64,000 bases of DNA from Anaerosalibacter bizertensis (GCF_009696605.1 NZ_VULR01000010.1:1-64000); one strand, 5' to 3'; positions 52,500-62,965 are shown, counted from the first letter of the stretch. Numbers and translations: made by a program. The notes: a model not told the origin generated them from the letters alone.

Positions 52500-54674
52500 A
52501 TGCCAGCACCTAGCAACAAAACAAAAAAACGATTAGTATTTATATTTTTTTCTGTATCATTTATTGTCTTTTTACTAATATTAAGATTAGGGTACTTACA
52601 AATTGTAAAAGGTGAGGAACTAAAAAAAGGTGCTCTTGAGCAATGGACTAAAGGTATCGAGATAAAGCCTAAAAGAGGAGTAATATACGATAGGAATGGA
52701 AAAAAATTGGCTATGAGTGTAAGTTCTTACACTGTATGGAGTAGTCCGGCTGATATTGATAAACCTAAAGAAACTGCTAAGATAGTAGCAGAGATATTAA
52801 AAATGGATGAAAAGGAAGTCTATGAAAAAATAACTAAGAACCAAAGAGTAGAAAAACTTAAACAGTGGATAACTAAGGAAGAAGCTGTAGAACTTAGGAA
52901 GGCAAATTTACCAGGGATTGAAATTATTGATGATAATAAAAGACATTATCCTTATGGCAGTTTTGCAAGCCATATAATAGGTTTTACAGATATTGATAAT
53001 AACGGATTATATGGTATTGAAAAAGTTTATGATAAATATCTTAATGGAAGACCAGGTAAATGGATAAAAACTACAGATGCGAAAGGTAGACAACTTCCTT
53101 ATGGAAGTGAGAAACTATATGAAGCGGAGGATGGTCTTAGTGTTGTATTGACTATGGATGAAACTATACAGCATTTCGCAGAAAAAGCAGCTTTAGAAGC
53201 CCTTATAAAAAACAATGCAAAAAATGTATCAGTTATAGTTATGGAGCCTAAGACAGGGGATATCCTAGCTATGGCTACTAAACCAGATTACGATCCAAAT
53301 AACCCAAGAGAGCCAGTTGATGAAGGAATAAAAAACCAGTGGAAGGATTTATCACAAGAGGAATTACAAAAAAGATGGTATGATATGTGGAGAAATTTCA
53401 CTATAAATGATGCTTATGAGCCAGGCTCTACTTTCAAGATAATAACATCTGCTGCTGGTTTAGAGGAAAATGTAACAACTCCAGATACAAACTTTTATTG
53501 TGGAGGCCATATAAAAGGGATTCCAGGTGCTAATATAAAATGTTGGAGATGGTATAATCCTCATGGAAGTCAAACTTTTACAGAGGGGGTTCAAAATTCT
53601 TGTAATGCTGTTTTTGTAGATGTAGGTAGGAGATTAGGAAATGAGAAAATGCTTAAATATATAAAAGCCTTTGGATTTGGAGAAAATACAGGAATAGATT
53701 TAACTGGTGAACAAGCGGGTATCATTCCTTCAGATCCAAAAAATATAAAAGAAGCAAATCTTGCAACAATGTCTTATGGCCATGGGATAGCAGTTACTCC
53801 AATTCAACTTGTGACGGCTGTTTCGGCTATAGGTAACGGTGGAGAATTAATGAAACCTAGGATAGTTAAAGAACTAATAGATGAAGAAGGAAAAGTTGTT
53901 CAAAGTTTCAAGCCTGAAGCTAAAAGAAAGGTTATATCTGAGGAAACTTCAAAAACTTTATTGGAAATACTAGAGTCGGTAGTGTCGGAAGGTACAGGTA
54001 AAAAAGCTTATGTTCCTGGGTACAAGATAGGTGGAAAGACTGGAACAGCTCAAAAAGTAATAGACGGAAGATATGCACCAGGAAAATATATTGCTTCTTT
54101 TGTAGCAGTAGCACCAGCAAATGATCCTAAAATTGCTGTGTTAGTAGTGGTAGATGAACCAAGTGGTGGTAGTTATTATGGTGGAACTACTGCAGCGCCA
54201 GTAGCAAGTGAAGTAATTGAAGAGACTTTAAAGTATTTAGATATAAAACCTCAATACACAGAGAAGGAAAAAGAAGAATTTGTTAAAAAAGTTACAGTTC
54301 CAGATGTAAGAAACAAAAATATAGTAGCTGCAGGCAAAACTTTAACAAAGCTTGGTTTTAAATATAATACAGAGTTACCAAATATAAATGAAGATACTAT
54401 AGTTATAGATCAATTTCCATTACCAGGCACTAAAGTTAATGAAGGTTCAATAATAGATTTATATTTTAATGAAAAAAGGAAAGAATCAAATGTAAATATA
54501 ATGCCAGATTTAACTGGCAAAAAAAGAGAAGAGGCAGTTAAAATATTAGATGATTTGAAATTAAAATATAATTTCAATGGAAATGGTATAGTTGTAAATC
54601 AGAAGCCTAAAGCAGGCTCGGAAATAGATGAAAATATAACTGTTGAAGTTGAATTTTCAGATATTAAGGAGTAA
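52500..54674 (+). CDS. Class B penicillin-binding protein with PASTA domains (SpoVD/PBP2B type)
   Basis: A 724-residue transpeptidase that cross-links peptidoglycan at the septum or in the spore cortex. It has a signal anchor (about 11-30), a dimerisation domain, the transpeptidase domain with STFK (Ser310), SCN (in NSCNAVF) and KTGT (Lys513), and two C-terminal PASTA repeats (about 600-660 and 668-724). This matches both division PBPs and SpoVD; as the only one in the cluster it may serve division. AGGGTTGGG-type SD before the ATG. Confidence 0.92.
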   Translation: MPAPSNKTKKRLVFIFFSVSFIVFLLILRLGYLQIVKGEELKKGALEQWTKGIEIKPKRGVIYDRNGKKLAMSVSSYTVWSSPADIDKPKETAKIVAEILKMDEKEVYEKITKNQRVEKLKQWITKEEAVELRKANLPGIEIIDDNKRHYPYGSFASHIIGFTDIDNNGLYGIEKVYDKYLNGRPGKWIKTTDAKGRQLPYGSEKLYEAEDGLSVVLTMDETIQHFAEKAALEALIKNNAKNVSVIVMEPKTGDILAMATKPDYDPNNPREPVDEGIKNQWKDLSQEELQKRWYDMWRNFTINDAYEPGSTFKIITSAAGLEENVTTPDTNFYCGGHIKGIPGANIKCWRWYNPHGSQTFTEGVQNSCNAVFVDVGRRLGNEKMLKYIKAFGFGENTGIDLTGEQAGIIPSDPKNIKEANLATMSYGHGIAVTPIQLVTAVSAIGNGGELMKPRIVKELIDEEGKVVQSFKPEAKRKVISEETSKTLLEILESVVSEGTGKKAYVPGYKIGGKTGTAQKVIDGRYAPGKYIASFVAVAPANDPKIAVLVVVDEPSGGSYYGGTTAAPVASEVIEETLKYLDIKPQYTEKEKEEFVKKVTVPDVRNKNIVAAGKTLTKLGFKYNTELPNINEDTIVIDQFPLPGTKVNEGSIIDLYFNEKRKESNVNIMPDLTGKKREEAVKILDDLKLKYNFNGNGIVVNQKPKAGSEIDENITVEVEFSDIKE

Positions 54675-54680
54675 TATATT

Positions 54681-54706
54681 AAAGGGCGACTTAAGGTTGC
54701 CTTTTA
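54681..54706 (+). terminator. Weak terminator-like hairpin between the PBP gene and murE
   Basis: AAAGGGCGAC and GTTGCCTTT pair with one bulged G, followed by TTTTAATTAATTTTT. It might reduce read-through inside the dcw cluster. Confidence 0.45.
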
Positions 54707-54739
54707 ATTAATTTTTACATGTAAGGTGGAGATTAAAAC

Positions 54740-56206
54740 ATGAAGATAAAAAATATAATCAAAGGATTGGAAGTAGAAAAAATTTATGGAAGTCTAGAAA
54801 AGGATATAAAAGGAATTAGCTATGATTCAAGAAAAGTAGGTTCTAACTATGTGTTTGTAGCTATAGAAGGGTTTGAATCTGATGGACACAAATATATAGA
54901 TCAAGCAATTGAAAAAGGAGCTACTGCATTAGTAGTTACTAAAGATATAAAAGTAGATGAAGAAAATATTACTGTAATAAAAGTTAAAGATACTAGGGAT
55001 AGTTTAGCTAGGATTAGCTCTAATTTTTATGGAAATCCTTCTGAAAAAATGAAACTTATAGGAGTTACAGGGACCAATGGAAAAACATCTATAACTTACT
55101 TAGTTAAAAGCATATTGGAAAAAGCCAATATGAAAATTGGAATAATAGGTACTATGGGGAGTGTAATAGGCGATGAATTATTTAATACATCAAATACTAC
55201 TCCTGAATCATTGCTGATACAAGAATATCTTTATCATATGATAGAAGAAGAGACAAAAGCTTGTGTTATGGAAGTTTCTTCTCACTCACTAGATTTAAAA
55301 AGGGTAGAATATTGTAATTTTGATATAGGAATATTTACAAATTTAAGTAGAGATCATTTAGATTATCATAATACTATAGAAAACTATTTTAATGCTAAGT
55401 TAAAATTGTTTTATATGACAAATAAGTGTAATATTATTAATATAGATGATATTTATGGAAGAAGAATAGTAGAAGAAACTAAGGATTTAGATATCTCTAC
55501 TATTACTTATGGAATAGTAGAAAAAGCTACTATTTATGCTACAGATATAGAATACCATTTGAATGGTGTAGATTTTAAATTGAATACGCCTAAAGGTTCG
55601 ATAGATATATTATTTAATATACCTGGAGAATTCAGCGTTTATAATGCACTAGCAGCTGCTAGCTGTGCTTATTATTATGGAATAGGGTTAAATACCATAA
55701 AGGAAGGCTTACAGTCTGTAAAGGGTATTAAAGGAAGATTTGAAATAGTTCCTACTAATAGGGATTTTTCAGTTATTATAGATTTTGCTCATACTCCAGA
55801 TGGACTCGAAAAAGTTTTGACTACAATTAGACAGTTTTCAGAAGGTAGAGTAGTAGCTGTTTTTGGAGCAGGTGGAAATAGGGATAGAACAAAGAGACCT
55901 ATTATGGGTGAAACAGTAGGCAAATATGCAGATTTTTTAATTGTAACTTCTGATAATCCTAGACATGAAGAGCCAGGAAGAATAGTAGATGATGTAATAG
56001 AAGGGGTTAAAAAGGTAAATGAAAATTATATAAAAATTGTAGATAGAAAAGAAGCCATAGAATATGCAATTAAAAATGCAAGATCTAAAGATATAATTTT
56101 ACTTGCAGGGAAGGGCCATGAAACATACACTATTATTGGAGATGAAGTTCTTCCATTTGACGAAAGACAAATTGTATTGGATATTTTGAAAAAAATGGAA
56201 AAATAA
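54740..56206 (+). CDS. murE: UDP-MurNAc-tripeptide synthetase
   Basis: A 488-residue ATP-dependent ligase that adds the third residue of the peptidoglycan stem. The ATP site is GVTGTNGKTS (about 106-115). The DNPRHE motif (Asp405-Arg408) is the mark of meso-diaminopimelate-adding enzymes, so the wall should contain meso-DAP. RGTGGxN-like VFGAGGNRDRTKRP binds the nucleotide. AAGGTGGAG precedes the ATG. In many clusters murF follows, but here mraY comes next. Confidence 0.95.
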   Translation: MKIKNIIKGLEVEKIYGSLEKDIKGISYDSRKVGSNYVFVAIEGFESDGHKYIDQAIEKGATALVVTKDIKVDEENITVIKVKDTRDSLARISSNFYGNPSEKMKLIGVTGTNGKTSITYLVKSILEKANMKIGIIGTMGSVIGDELFNTSNTTPESLLIQEYLYHMIEEETKACVMEVSSHSLDLKRVEYCNFDIGIFTNLSRDHLDYHNTIENYFNAKLKLFYMTNKCNIINIDDIYGRRIVEETKDLDISTITYGIVEKATIYATDIEYHLNGVDFKLNTPKGSIDILFNIPGEFSVYNALAAASCAYYYGIGLNTIKEGLQSVKGIKGRFEIVPTNRDFSVIIDFAHTPDGLEKVLTTIRQFSEGRVVAVFGAGGNRDRTKRPIMGETVGKYADFLIVTSDNPRHEEPGRIVDDVIEGVKKVNENYIKIVDRKEAIEYAIKNARSKDIILLAGKGHETYTIIGDEVLPFDERQIVLDILKKMEK

Positions 56207-56233
56207 GCTATATACTAGAGAGGAGAAAGAATA

Positions 56234-57199
56234 ATGGTTGATTATACCGACACAATACGAACTATAATTATTTCTTTTATTATAACTGTTATACTAGGTC
56301 CAATATTGATACCTGTTTTAAGGAAAATGAAAGTTGGGCAAAGTATTAGAGAGGAAGGTCCAAAAACTCATTATAAGAAGAGTGGTACCCCTACTATGGG
56401 TGGAATTATTATGATGATTGGACTTTTAATTACTGTTTTAACTTCAGGTATATTAAATAGGGATATATATATTTTACTTTTATCTACTTTTGGTTTTGGT
56501 CTTATAGGATTTATTGATGATTATATAAAGGTAGTCAAAAGAAGATCTTTAGGACTTAAGCCTTATCAAAAGTTGATTGGCCAGTTTATATTAGCTGCTT
56601 TACTGGCTATTTATCAGTCTAATACTTCTATGCTAGGTACTAAGATAATTATTCCGTTTGTAAGTAATAAATATTTAGATTTAGGAATGCTTTATATACC
56701 TTTTATAACTTTTGTGGTAGTGGGTACTGTAAATAGTGTGAATCTAACAGATGGATTAGATGGTTTAGCTACAGGTGTTACTTTAATAGTATTATCATTT
56801 TTCGGTTTAGTTTCATTAAATTGGGGAATGGATAGTGCTTCTATATTTTCCGCAGCATTAACAGGAGCATGCCTTGGATTTTTAGTTTTTAATGCTTATC
56901 CAGCTAAAGTGTTTATGGGAGATACAGGTTCTATGGCTTTAGGAGGTGCAGTGTCTGCTCTTGCTATATTATTGAATTTACCACTGATAATTCCTATAGT
57001 AGGAGGAATATATTTTGTTGAAGCATTGTCAGTTATAATACAAGTGACTTCTTATAAATTAACTGGAAAAAGGGTATTTTTAATGAGTCCCCTTCACCAT
57101 CATTTTGAACAAAAAGGATGGTCAGAAACTAGAGTTGTAGCAGTTTTCTGGATTATAACTGTTATATTATGTCTAATTGGAGTAGCTAGTATAAACTAA
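56234..57199 (+). CDS. mraY: Phospho-N-acetylmuramoyl-pentapeptide transferase
   Basis: A 321-residue membrane enzyme with about ten helices that makes lipid I. Active-site segments: GFIDDYIKV, NLTDGLDGLATG, KVFMGDTGSMALGG and the HHHFE motif in SPLHHHFEQKGW. GAGAGGAGA precedes the ATG at 56234. Length is near the usual 320-360. Confidence 0.95.
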   Translation: MVDYTDTIRTIIISFIITVILGPILIPVLRKMKVGQSIREEGPKTHYKKSGTPTMGGIIMMIGLLITVLTSGILNRDIYILLLSTFGFGLIGFIDDYIKVVKRRSLGLKPYQKLIGQFILAALLAIYQSNTSMLGTKIIIPFVSNKYLDLGMLYIPFITFVVVGTVNSVNLTDGLDGLATGVTLIVLSFFGLVSLNWGMDSASIFSAALTGACLGFLVFNAYPAKVFMGDTGSMALGGAVSALAILLNLPLIIPIVGGIYFVEALSVIIQVTSYKLTGKRVFLMSPLHHHFEQKGWSETRVVAVFWIITVILCLIGVASIN

Positions 57200-57222
57200 A
57201 TTTAGAAAGATAGGTGTTTGAA

Positions 57223-58584
57223 ATGGAGTTAGAAAATAAAAATGTACTCATACTAGGTTTAGGGGTAAGCGGAGTGTCTACTGTTAAGGCTTTAAATAAA
57301 TTGGGAGCCAATATTATAATAAGTGATTCTAAAAAAGAAGATGAACTTAAAGATTTTTTAAAGAGTATAGAATTATATTCTGTTAAACTTTTTCTAGGCA
57401 CCAATGATGTTCCATTAGATGATATAGATTTGATTGTAAAAAGTCCTGGCATACCCCTTGATATACCAATAATTGAAAAAGCTAAAAAACTAAATATTGA
57501 AGTAATAACTGATATAGAGCTAGCTTATAGGATCATTCCTAAAAATAAATTCATAGCGATTACAGGAACAAATGGAAAAACTACTACTACAACATTGATG
57601 GGAGAAATTTTAAAAAAAGCTGGATATAGCTGTCATATTACGGGAAATATAGGTGTAGGAATACTTTGGGAAGCAGTTAATTCGAAAAAAGAAGATATTT
57701 TTGTAATTGAAGCAAGTAGTTTTCAATTAGAAAGTATTGATAAATTTAAACCTAAGGTAAGCGCAATTATAAACATAACTCCAGATCACATAAATTGGCA
57801 TAAAACTTATGAAAACTATATTAATTCTAAAAAGAAAGTATTTAAAAATCAAGATAAGACTGATTTTACTGTGCTTAACTATGATGATGAAGTATTAAGA
57901 AATACAAAAGATAATATTAATTCAAATATAATATGGTTTAGTGTAAATAGCAAATTAAATAATGGAGTATATATTGATGGGAAAGATATTGTTATAAGTC
58001 ATTATGGAAAAATTGTTAAAGTTATGCCTTGGAAAGAAATTAAAATTCCAGGAAAACATAATTTAGAAAATGCATTATCTAGTATTGCTATAGGCTGGGC
58101 AATGGGAATAGATGTAGAAGATATGGCAGACGTTTTAAGAAGCTTTGAAGGTGTAGAGCATAGGATTGAATATGTGACTAGTATTGAAGGAGTGAAATTT
58201 TACAATGATTCAAAAGGTACTAACTCTGATGCTAGTATTAAGGCAATAGAAGCATTAGAACCACCTCTTATAGTTATAGCAGGAGGAAAGGATAAGGGAA
58301 CAGATTTTGATGATTTTATAAAATCTTTTAAAGGAAAAGTAAAGGCCTTAATTTTATTAGGTGAAACTAAAGATAAAATTAAAGAAACTGCAATTAAATA
58401 TGGATTTAATAATATATATATAGTAGGCAGTATGAATGAAGCTGTTAACAAATCTTTTAAAATAGGAAATAGTGGAGATACGGTTTTACTTTCACCAGCT
58501 TGTGCTAGTTGGGATATGTATGAAAGCTTCGAAGAAAGAGGTAAGGATTTTAAAGAAGCTGTGTACAACTTAAAGGAGGATTAA
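57223..58584 (+). CDS. murD: UDP-MurNAc-L-alanine:D-glutamate ligase
   Basis: A 453-residue cytoplasmic ligase adding D-Glu to the stem peptide. The N-terminal Rossmann part has LILGLGVSGVS, the ATP site is ITGTNGKTTTT, and NITPDHINWH and YNDSKGTNSDA follow. The ATG at 57223 has AGGTG six bases upstream; the GTG at 57214 lies in that SD. Its stop abuts ftsW. Confidence 0.95.
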   Translation: MELENKNVLILGLGVSGVSTVKALNKLGANIIISDSKKEDELKDFLKSIELYSVKLFLGTNDVPLDDIDLIVKSPGIPLDIPIIEKAKKLNIEVITDIELAYRIIPKNKFIAITGTNGKTTTTTLMGEILKKAGYSCHITGNIGVGILWEAVNSKKEDIFVIEASSFQLESIDKFKPKVSAIINITPDHINWHKTYENYINSKKKVFKNQDKTDFTVLNYDDEVLRNTKDNINSNIIWFSVNSKLNNGVYIDGKDIVISHYGKIVKVMPWKEIKIPGKHNLENALSSIAIGWAMGIDVEDMADVLRSFEGVEHRIEYVTSIEGVKFYNDSKGTNSDASIKAIEALEPPLIVIAGGKDKGTDFDDFIKSFKGKVKALILLGETKDKIKETAIKYGFNNIYIVGSMNEAVNKSFKIGNSGDTVLLSPACASWDMYESFEERGKDFKEAVYNLKED

Positions 58585-59691
58585 ATGATGGCAAAAAAAA
58601 GAGCTAGTGATTTTACCTTGCTTTTATCCACCATACTATTGGTATTTATTGGTATAATTATGGTATTTAGCTCTAGTTGGCCAGATGCACTTTACAAAAT
58701 GAAGGATGGTTATCATTTCTTAAGAAAGCAGTTAATAGCAAGTTTTTTGGGGCTAGTAGGTTTAGTTTTTTTTATGAATTTTAATTATAAGAAATTGGAT
58801 AAATTGTCCTTATTTATTTTTATTGCATCTTTGCTTTCAGGAATGCTTATTTTTACTCCACTTGGTGCGGAGTTCCATGGAGCTAGACGTTGGGTCAAAC
58901 TAGGAGGATTTACCTTCATGCCTTCAGATTTAATAAAATTAGGGTCTGTAATATATTTATCGTCTTTTTTGTCAAAGAAGAAAGATGATATTAGGAGATT
59001 GGGAAAAGGTGTTATTCCTTCTCTTATTATTATAGGTATTTCCTGTGGAATGATCTATGCGCAAAAAGACCTTAGTACAAGTTTTACATTAGGTGTTACC
59101 CTTTTAAGTATTATGTTTATTGCTGGTATGAAGCTTAGTCATTTAGGTGCATTGATGGCTATGGGAGGTATTGGAGTATATAAGGCTATTTCAGGCGAAA
59201 GTTTTAGAGCTAAGAGATTTCTTGCATTTAAGGATTCTTTTGCTGATAAAGTTGGATTTGGATGGCAAGCTGTTCAGTCGCTATATGCACTAGGATCAGG
59301 TGGATTATTTGGTTTAGGCTTAGGAAAGAGTAGACAAAAGTTTTTTTACATACCAGAGCCTTATAATGATTTTATCTTTTCAATAATAGGTGAAGAATTA
59401 GGATTTTTAGGTTCTCTTACAGTTATAATGTTATTTTTATTGATTATATGGAGAGGAATAAAGATTGCTTTAAATACTGAAGATTTATTTGGATGCTTGT
59501 TAGCTTCAGGTATAACTGCTCTTATAACTATCCAATCACTTATTCATATAGCTGTAGTTACATCATCTGTGCCTACTACGGGAATACCATTACCTTTAGT
59601 TAGTTATGGGGGAACATCTTTAATTCTTTATATGGGCTCTATAGGTATACTTTTAAATATTTCAAGACATGCAGATTTAGATAGGAGTTGA
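58585..59691 (+). CDS. ftsW: SEDS-family glycosyltransferase FtsW/SpoVE
   Basis: A 368-residue membrane protein with ten helices that polymerises lipid II together with a class B PBP. Conserved parts: MVFSSSWP at the first helix, GARRWVKLGGFTFMPSDLIKLG, and SSVPTTGIPLPLVSYGG. AAGGAGGA precedes ATG ATG, so translation may begin at 58585 or 58588. Located between murD and murG as in most dcw clusters. Whether it serves division, cortex, or both cannot be told. Confidence 0.93.
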   Translation: MMAKKRASDFTLLLSTILLVFIGIIMVFSSSWPDALYKMKDGYHFLRKQLIASFLGLVGLVFFMNFNYKKLDKLSLFIFIASLLSGMLIFTPLGAEFHGARRWVKLGGFTFMPSDLIKLGSVIYLSSFLSKKKDDIRRLGKGVIPSLIIIGISCGMIYAQKDLSTSFTLGVTLLSIMFIAGMKLSHLGALMAMGGIGVYKAISGESFRAKRFLAFKDSFADKVGFGWQAVQSLYALGSGGLFGLGLGKSRQKFFYIPEPYNDFIFSIIGEELGFLGSLTVIMLFLLIIWRGIKIALNTEDLFGCLLASGITALITIQSLIHIAVVTSSVPTTGIPLPLVSYGGTSLILYMGSIGILLNISRHADLDRS

Positions 59692-59697
59692 AAATAA

Positions 59698-60801
59698 ATG
59701 AAGTTTTTAATAACTGGTGGAGGCACTGGAGGACATATATATCCAGCTTTAGCTATTGCTAATGAAATAAGGGATAGATATAAAGATGCGGAAATACTAT
59801 ATGTTGGAACGAAAAAAGGTATGGAAAGTGAATTGGTTCCTAAAGAAGGATTTAACTTTAAGACCATAAGAGTGAAGGGTTTTCCAAGAAAGTTTTCAAA
59901 AGAAATGTTTAAAACTGTTAAGGAATTATTCTTAGGTCTTAACGATGCAAAAAAAATTATAAAAGAATTTCAACCAGATGTAGTAATTGGTACTGGTGGT
60001 TATGTATGTGGTCCAGTAGTCTATATTGCTAGCAAAAAAAAGATACCGACAATTATACACGAACAAAATGCCTTTCCTGGAATAACAAATAAGATTTTAT
60101 CTAGATATGTAGATAAAATAGCTTTAAGTTTTGAAGAGTCTGTAAAATATTTTAAATATCCTAATAAAATATCTATTACAGGCAATCCAGTGAGGAAGAG
60201 CTTATTTCTGGTAGATAAAAATAGTGCATATAAAAAATTAAGTATTGATCCAGATATTCCACTGGTACTTTCTTTCGGTGGCAGTGGAGGGCAAAAAAAG
60301 CTAAATGACAGTATGTTTCATGTAATAAAAGAGAATGCTGATAATTCTAATATACAGATATTACACATAACAGGGAAAAGATTTTATGAAGATTTTACAA
60401 AGAAGTTAAAGAAAGAAAATATAGTTATTAAAGAAAATATAAAAATACTCCCCTATTTCTTTGATATGCCGGAAGGATTAAATATTGCAAATTTAGTTGT
60501 CACTAGTGCAGGGGCTATAACTATTTCTGAAATAACAGCTTTAGGCATACCAAGTATTATAATTCCTAAATCATATACAGCAGAAAATCATCAAGTATAC
60601 AATGCAAAGGCTCTTGAAAAAAAAGGGGCTAGCCTAGTTATATTAGAAGAAGACTTAACAGGAGAAAAATTAAACAATAGTATAAAAAAATTGTTAGAGG
60701 ATGAAGAAGAGCTTAGTACGATGAGAAAAAACAGTAAAAAACTTGGGAAAATAGAGGCGGTAAATGAAATTGTAGATATAATAGAAGGAATGATTGAATA
60801 A
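59698..60801 (+). CDS. murG: Lipid II-forming N-acetylglucosamine transferase
   Basis: A 367-residue peripheral membrane enzyme of the GT28 fold that turns lipid I into lipid II. The Gly-rich loop TGGGTGGHIYPALAIA opens the protein; HEQNAFPGITNK, GGSGGQKKLN and the donor-binding SAGAITISEI follow. AGGAG precedes the ATG. It follows ftsW after six bases. Confidence 0.95.
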   Translation: MKFLITGGGTGGHIYPALAIANEIRDRYKDAEILYVGTKKGMESELVPKEGFNFKTIRVKGFPRKFSKEMFKTVKELFLGLNDAKKIIKEFQPDVVIGTGGYVCGPVVYIASKKKIPTIIHEQNAFPGITNKILSRYVDKIALSFEESVKYFKYPNKISITGNPVRKSLFLVDKNSAYKKLSIDPDIPLVLSFGGSGGQKKLNDSMFHVIKENADNSNIQILHITGKRFYEDFTKKLKKENIVIKENIKILPYFFDMPEGLNIANLVVTSAGAITISEITALGIPSIIIPKSYTAENHQVYNAKALEKKGASLVILEEDLTGEKLNNSIKKLLEDEEELSTMRKNSKKLGKIEAVNEIVDIIEGMIE

Positions 60802-60888
60802 TTATTTAGCATGTAACACCTTTTTAGAATATGCATAGAATATATTATGTGTAATACACAAGTTGTTGCATATTCTGGAGGTGTAATA

Positions 60889-62142
60889 ATGGGAAAATAT
60901 ATAATTAATGGAGACGAAAGATTAGTAGGAGAAGTTTCTGTTTCTGGAGCTAAAAATGCAGTTTTACCTATTTTGGCTGCTACAGTTGTTGGAGGGAATA
61001 GGAGTACAATATTTAATACTCCAAATCTTAGAGATGTTGATATAATGGAAAAAATATTGCTTTCTATTGGATGCAAAGTAGAAAGAATGGACAATATTAT
61101 GTATGTAGATTCTAGAAATTTAAGTAATACAAATATTCCAGATGAACTAGTTAGAGAAATGCGTTCTTCAATTATACTTATGGGTTCTATGCTGACTAGA
61201 TGTGGTGAGACGAAGGTTTCTTATCCTGGCGGTTGTGAAATTGGTCCAAGACCTATTGATTTGCATTTAAAGGCTTTAAGGGAAATGGGCGCCAAAATAG
61301 ATGAATCTCATGGATTCTTATATTGTCATTGTGAAAAATTAAAAGGCTGTGAAATACAATTGGATTATCCAAGTGTGGGAGCTACAGAAAATACTATACT
61401 AGCTGCTGTAAGGGCAAAGGGGACTACCGTTATAAGGAATGCAGCCAGAGAACCAGAAATTATAGACTTACAAAATTATTTGAATAAATGTGGTGCAAAA
61501 ATATCTGGAGCTGGAACAAGTATTATAAAAATTGAAGGAGTCGAAAAGTTTAAAGATGTAGAATATACAATAATGCCAGATAGAATAGTTACAGGGACTT
61601 ATATGGCAGCTTCCGCTTTAACAGGTGGGGAGGTTATAATAAAGAATGTAGAGACCAATCATATTCAAGCTATAGTTGCTAAATTGAAAGAAGCAGGTTG
61701 CTTGATATATAATGATAATAGTTCATTAAAAGTTATAGGACCTGAAAAAATAAATTATATTGAAATGACTCAAACATTGCCATATCCAGGATTTCCTACT
61801 GATATGCAAGCTCAAATGATGGCAGTTTTAAGCATAGCTGATGGCACAAGTATTATATCAGAAACAGTTTTTGAAAATAGATTTAAACATGCAGATGAAT
61901 TAATAAGGATGGGTGCTGATATTAAGATCATAGGAAAAGTAGCTATAATTAAAGGGGTCAAAGAGCTTACAGGAGCTAAGGTGAAGTCGAAAGATTTAAG
62001 AGGAGGAGCAAGCTTAGTCTTAGCAGGCCTTGCAGCAAAAGGAACCACTGAAGTGGAAAATATATATCATATAGAAAGAGGATACGAAGATTTAGATGAA
62101 AATTTAAGGAAATTAGGTGCAGATATTATAAAAGTAGAATAG
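60889..62142 (+). CDS. murA: UDP-N-acetylglucosamine 1-carboxyvinyltransferase
   Basis: A 417-residue enzyme that transfers enolpyruvate from PEP to UDP-GlcNAc, the first committed step of peptidoglycan synthesis. The fosfomycin-reactive Cys is Cys116 in PGGCEIGPRPID, so the normal fosfomycin target residue is present. SGAKNA near the start and the repeated inside-out barrel halves match MurA. The ATG at 60889 has GGAGGTG seven bases upstream; the frame opens earlier, at 60847, without an SD. An 87-base gap separates it from murG. Confidence 0.94.
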   Translation: MGKYIINGDERLVGEVSVSGAKNAVLPILAATVVGGNRSTIFNTPNLRDVDIMEKILLSIGCKVERMDNIMYVDSRNLSNTNIPDELVREMRSSIILMGSMLTRCGETKVSYPGGCEIGPRPIDLHLKALREMGAKIDESHGFLYCHCEKLKGCEIQLDYPSVGATENTILAAVRAKGTTVIRNAAREPEIIDLQNYLNKCGAKISGAGTSIIKIEGVEKFKDVEYTIMPDRIVTGTYMAASALTGGEVIIKNVETNHIQAIVAKLKEAGCLIYNDNSSLKVIGPEKINYIEMTQTLPYPGFPTDMQAQMMAVLSIADGTSIISETVFENRFKHADELIRMGADIKIIGKVAIIKGVKELTGAKVKSKDLRGGASLVLAGLAAKGTTEVENIYHIERGYEDLDENLRKLGADIIKVE

Positions 62143-62159
62143 CAGCTATTTGCTGCTAA
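62143..62159 (+). repeat. Short hairpin after murA
   Basis: AGCAGC and GCTGCT with a five-base loop lie directly after the murA stop. No T run follows. Confidence 0.4.
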
Positions 62160-62193
62160 TATCTGTAAGGACAAGCACTGGGTGGTGTAGACT

Positions 62194-62955
62194 ATGATTG
62201 AGAAAAGAAAAGTGGATAAAAAGGTTAAAAAGAAGAAAAAAGGAATTATATTTTTTATATTTTTAATGACATTTTTTATATTTACTATTATATCTTTTAA
62301 AAATGGTTTGTTTAACATAACTTCAATAGATGTTGTGGGAAATAAAAAATTATCTAAAGAACAAGTTATTAGAGCTTCAGGTGGTACTACAAATGAGAAC
62401 ATATTTAAAGTCAGTTTGAAAAATATGGAGATAAATTTAAAAAGACATCCATATATAAAAGAAGCGAAAGTAAAGAGGAAACTTCCTGATAAATTAGCAG
62501 TTAATATAGTAGAGAGAAGAGAAAAGTTTAGTATACCTTATATGGAATCCTATGTATACTCTGATGGTGAAAGCTTTGTTTTGAGAATTGAATCTGAGCC
62601 TGATGTGGAAAAAGTTCCTATAATTATAGGAATAAATATAGAAAAGCCACAAATTGGAGATGAAATTGTTTTAGAAAAGGGTAAAGATATAGAAGAATTA
62701 GAGAACTTTATTAAGATAGCTGATGAAGTTAAATTATTAGAACAGGTGAAAAGCATTGATTTTTCAAAAAAAGAAAACATTGATATTAATTTAAGAAATG
62801 GAATTAAGGTTGCGTTTGGACCTCTAAATAATGTAAAATATAAATTAAGCTACCTTTATAGCATATTAGAAGATGTTTCAAAAAAAGACTTAAATTGTAA
62901 ATATATATATTTTAATAAAGGGGAGAATCCAATTATAGTAACAGATGATAAATAG
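62194..62955 (+). CDS. ftsQ: Cell division protein FtsQ/DivIB
   Basis: A 253-residue bitopic protein: basic N-terminus, one membrane helix (about 16-34), then a POTRA domain starting FNITSIDVVGNKKLSKEQVIRA and a beta domain. It joins FtsL and FtsB/DivIC in the division complex. GGGTGGTG precedes the ATG. It is followed after ten bases by the DUF881 pair, as in many clostridia. Confidence 0.9.
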   Translation: MIEKRKVDKKVKKKKKGIIFFIFLMTFFIFTIISFKNGLFNITSIDVVGNKKLSKEQVIRASGGTTNENIFKVSLKNMEINLKRHPYIKEAKVKRKLPDKLAVNIVERREKFSIPYMESYVYSDGESFVLRIESEPDVEKVPIIIGINIEKPQIGDEIVLEKGKDIEELENFIKIADEVKLLEQVKSIDFSKKENIDINLRNGIKVAFGPLNNVKYKLSYLYSILEDVSKKDLNCKYIYFNKGENPIIVTDDK

Positions 62956-62965
62956 GAGGATTTAA

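Noticed and set aside
60591-61094. Open frame of 167 codons antisense to murG and murA
   Set aside because: It spans the ends of two strongly conserved genes and has no SD or recognisable domain; a by-product of AT-rich sequence.
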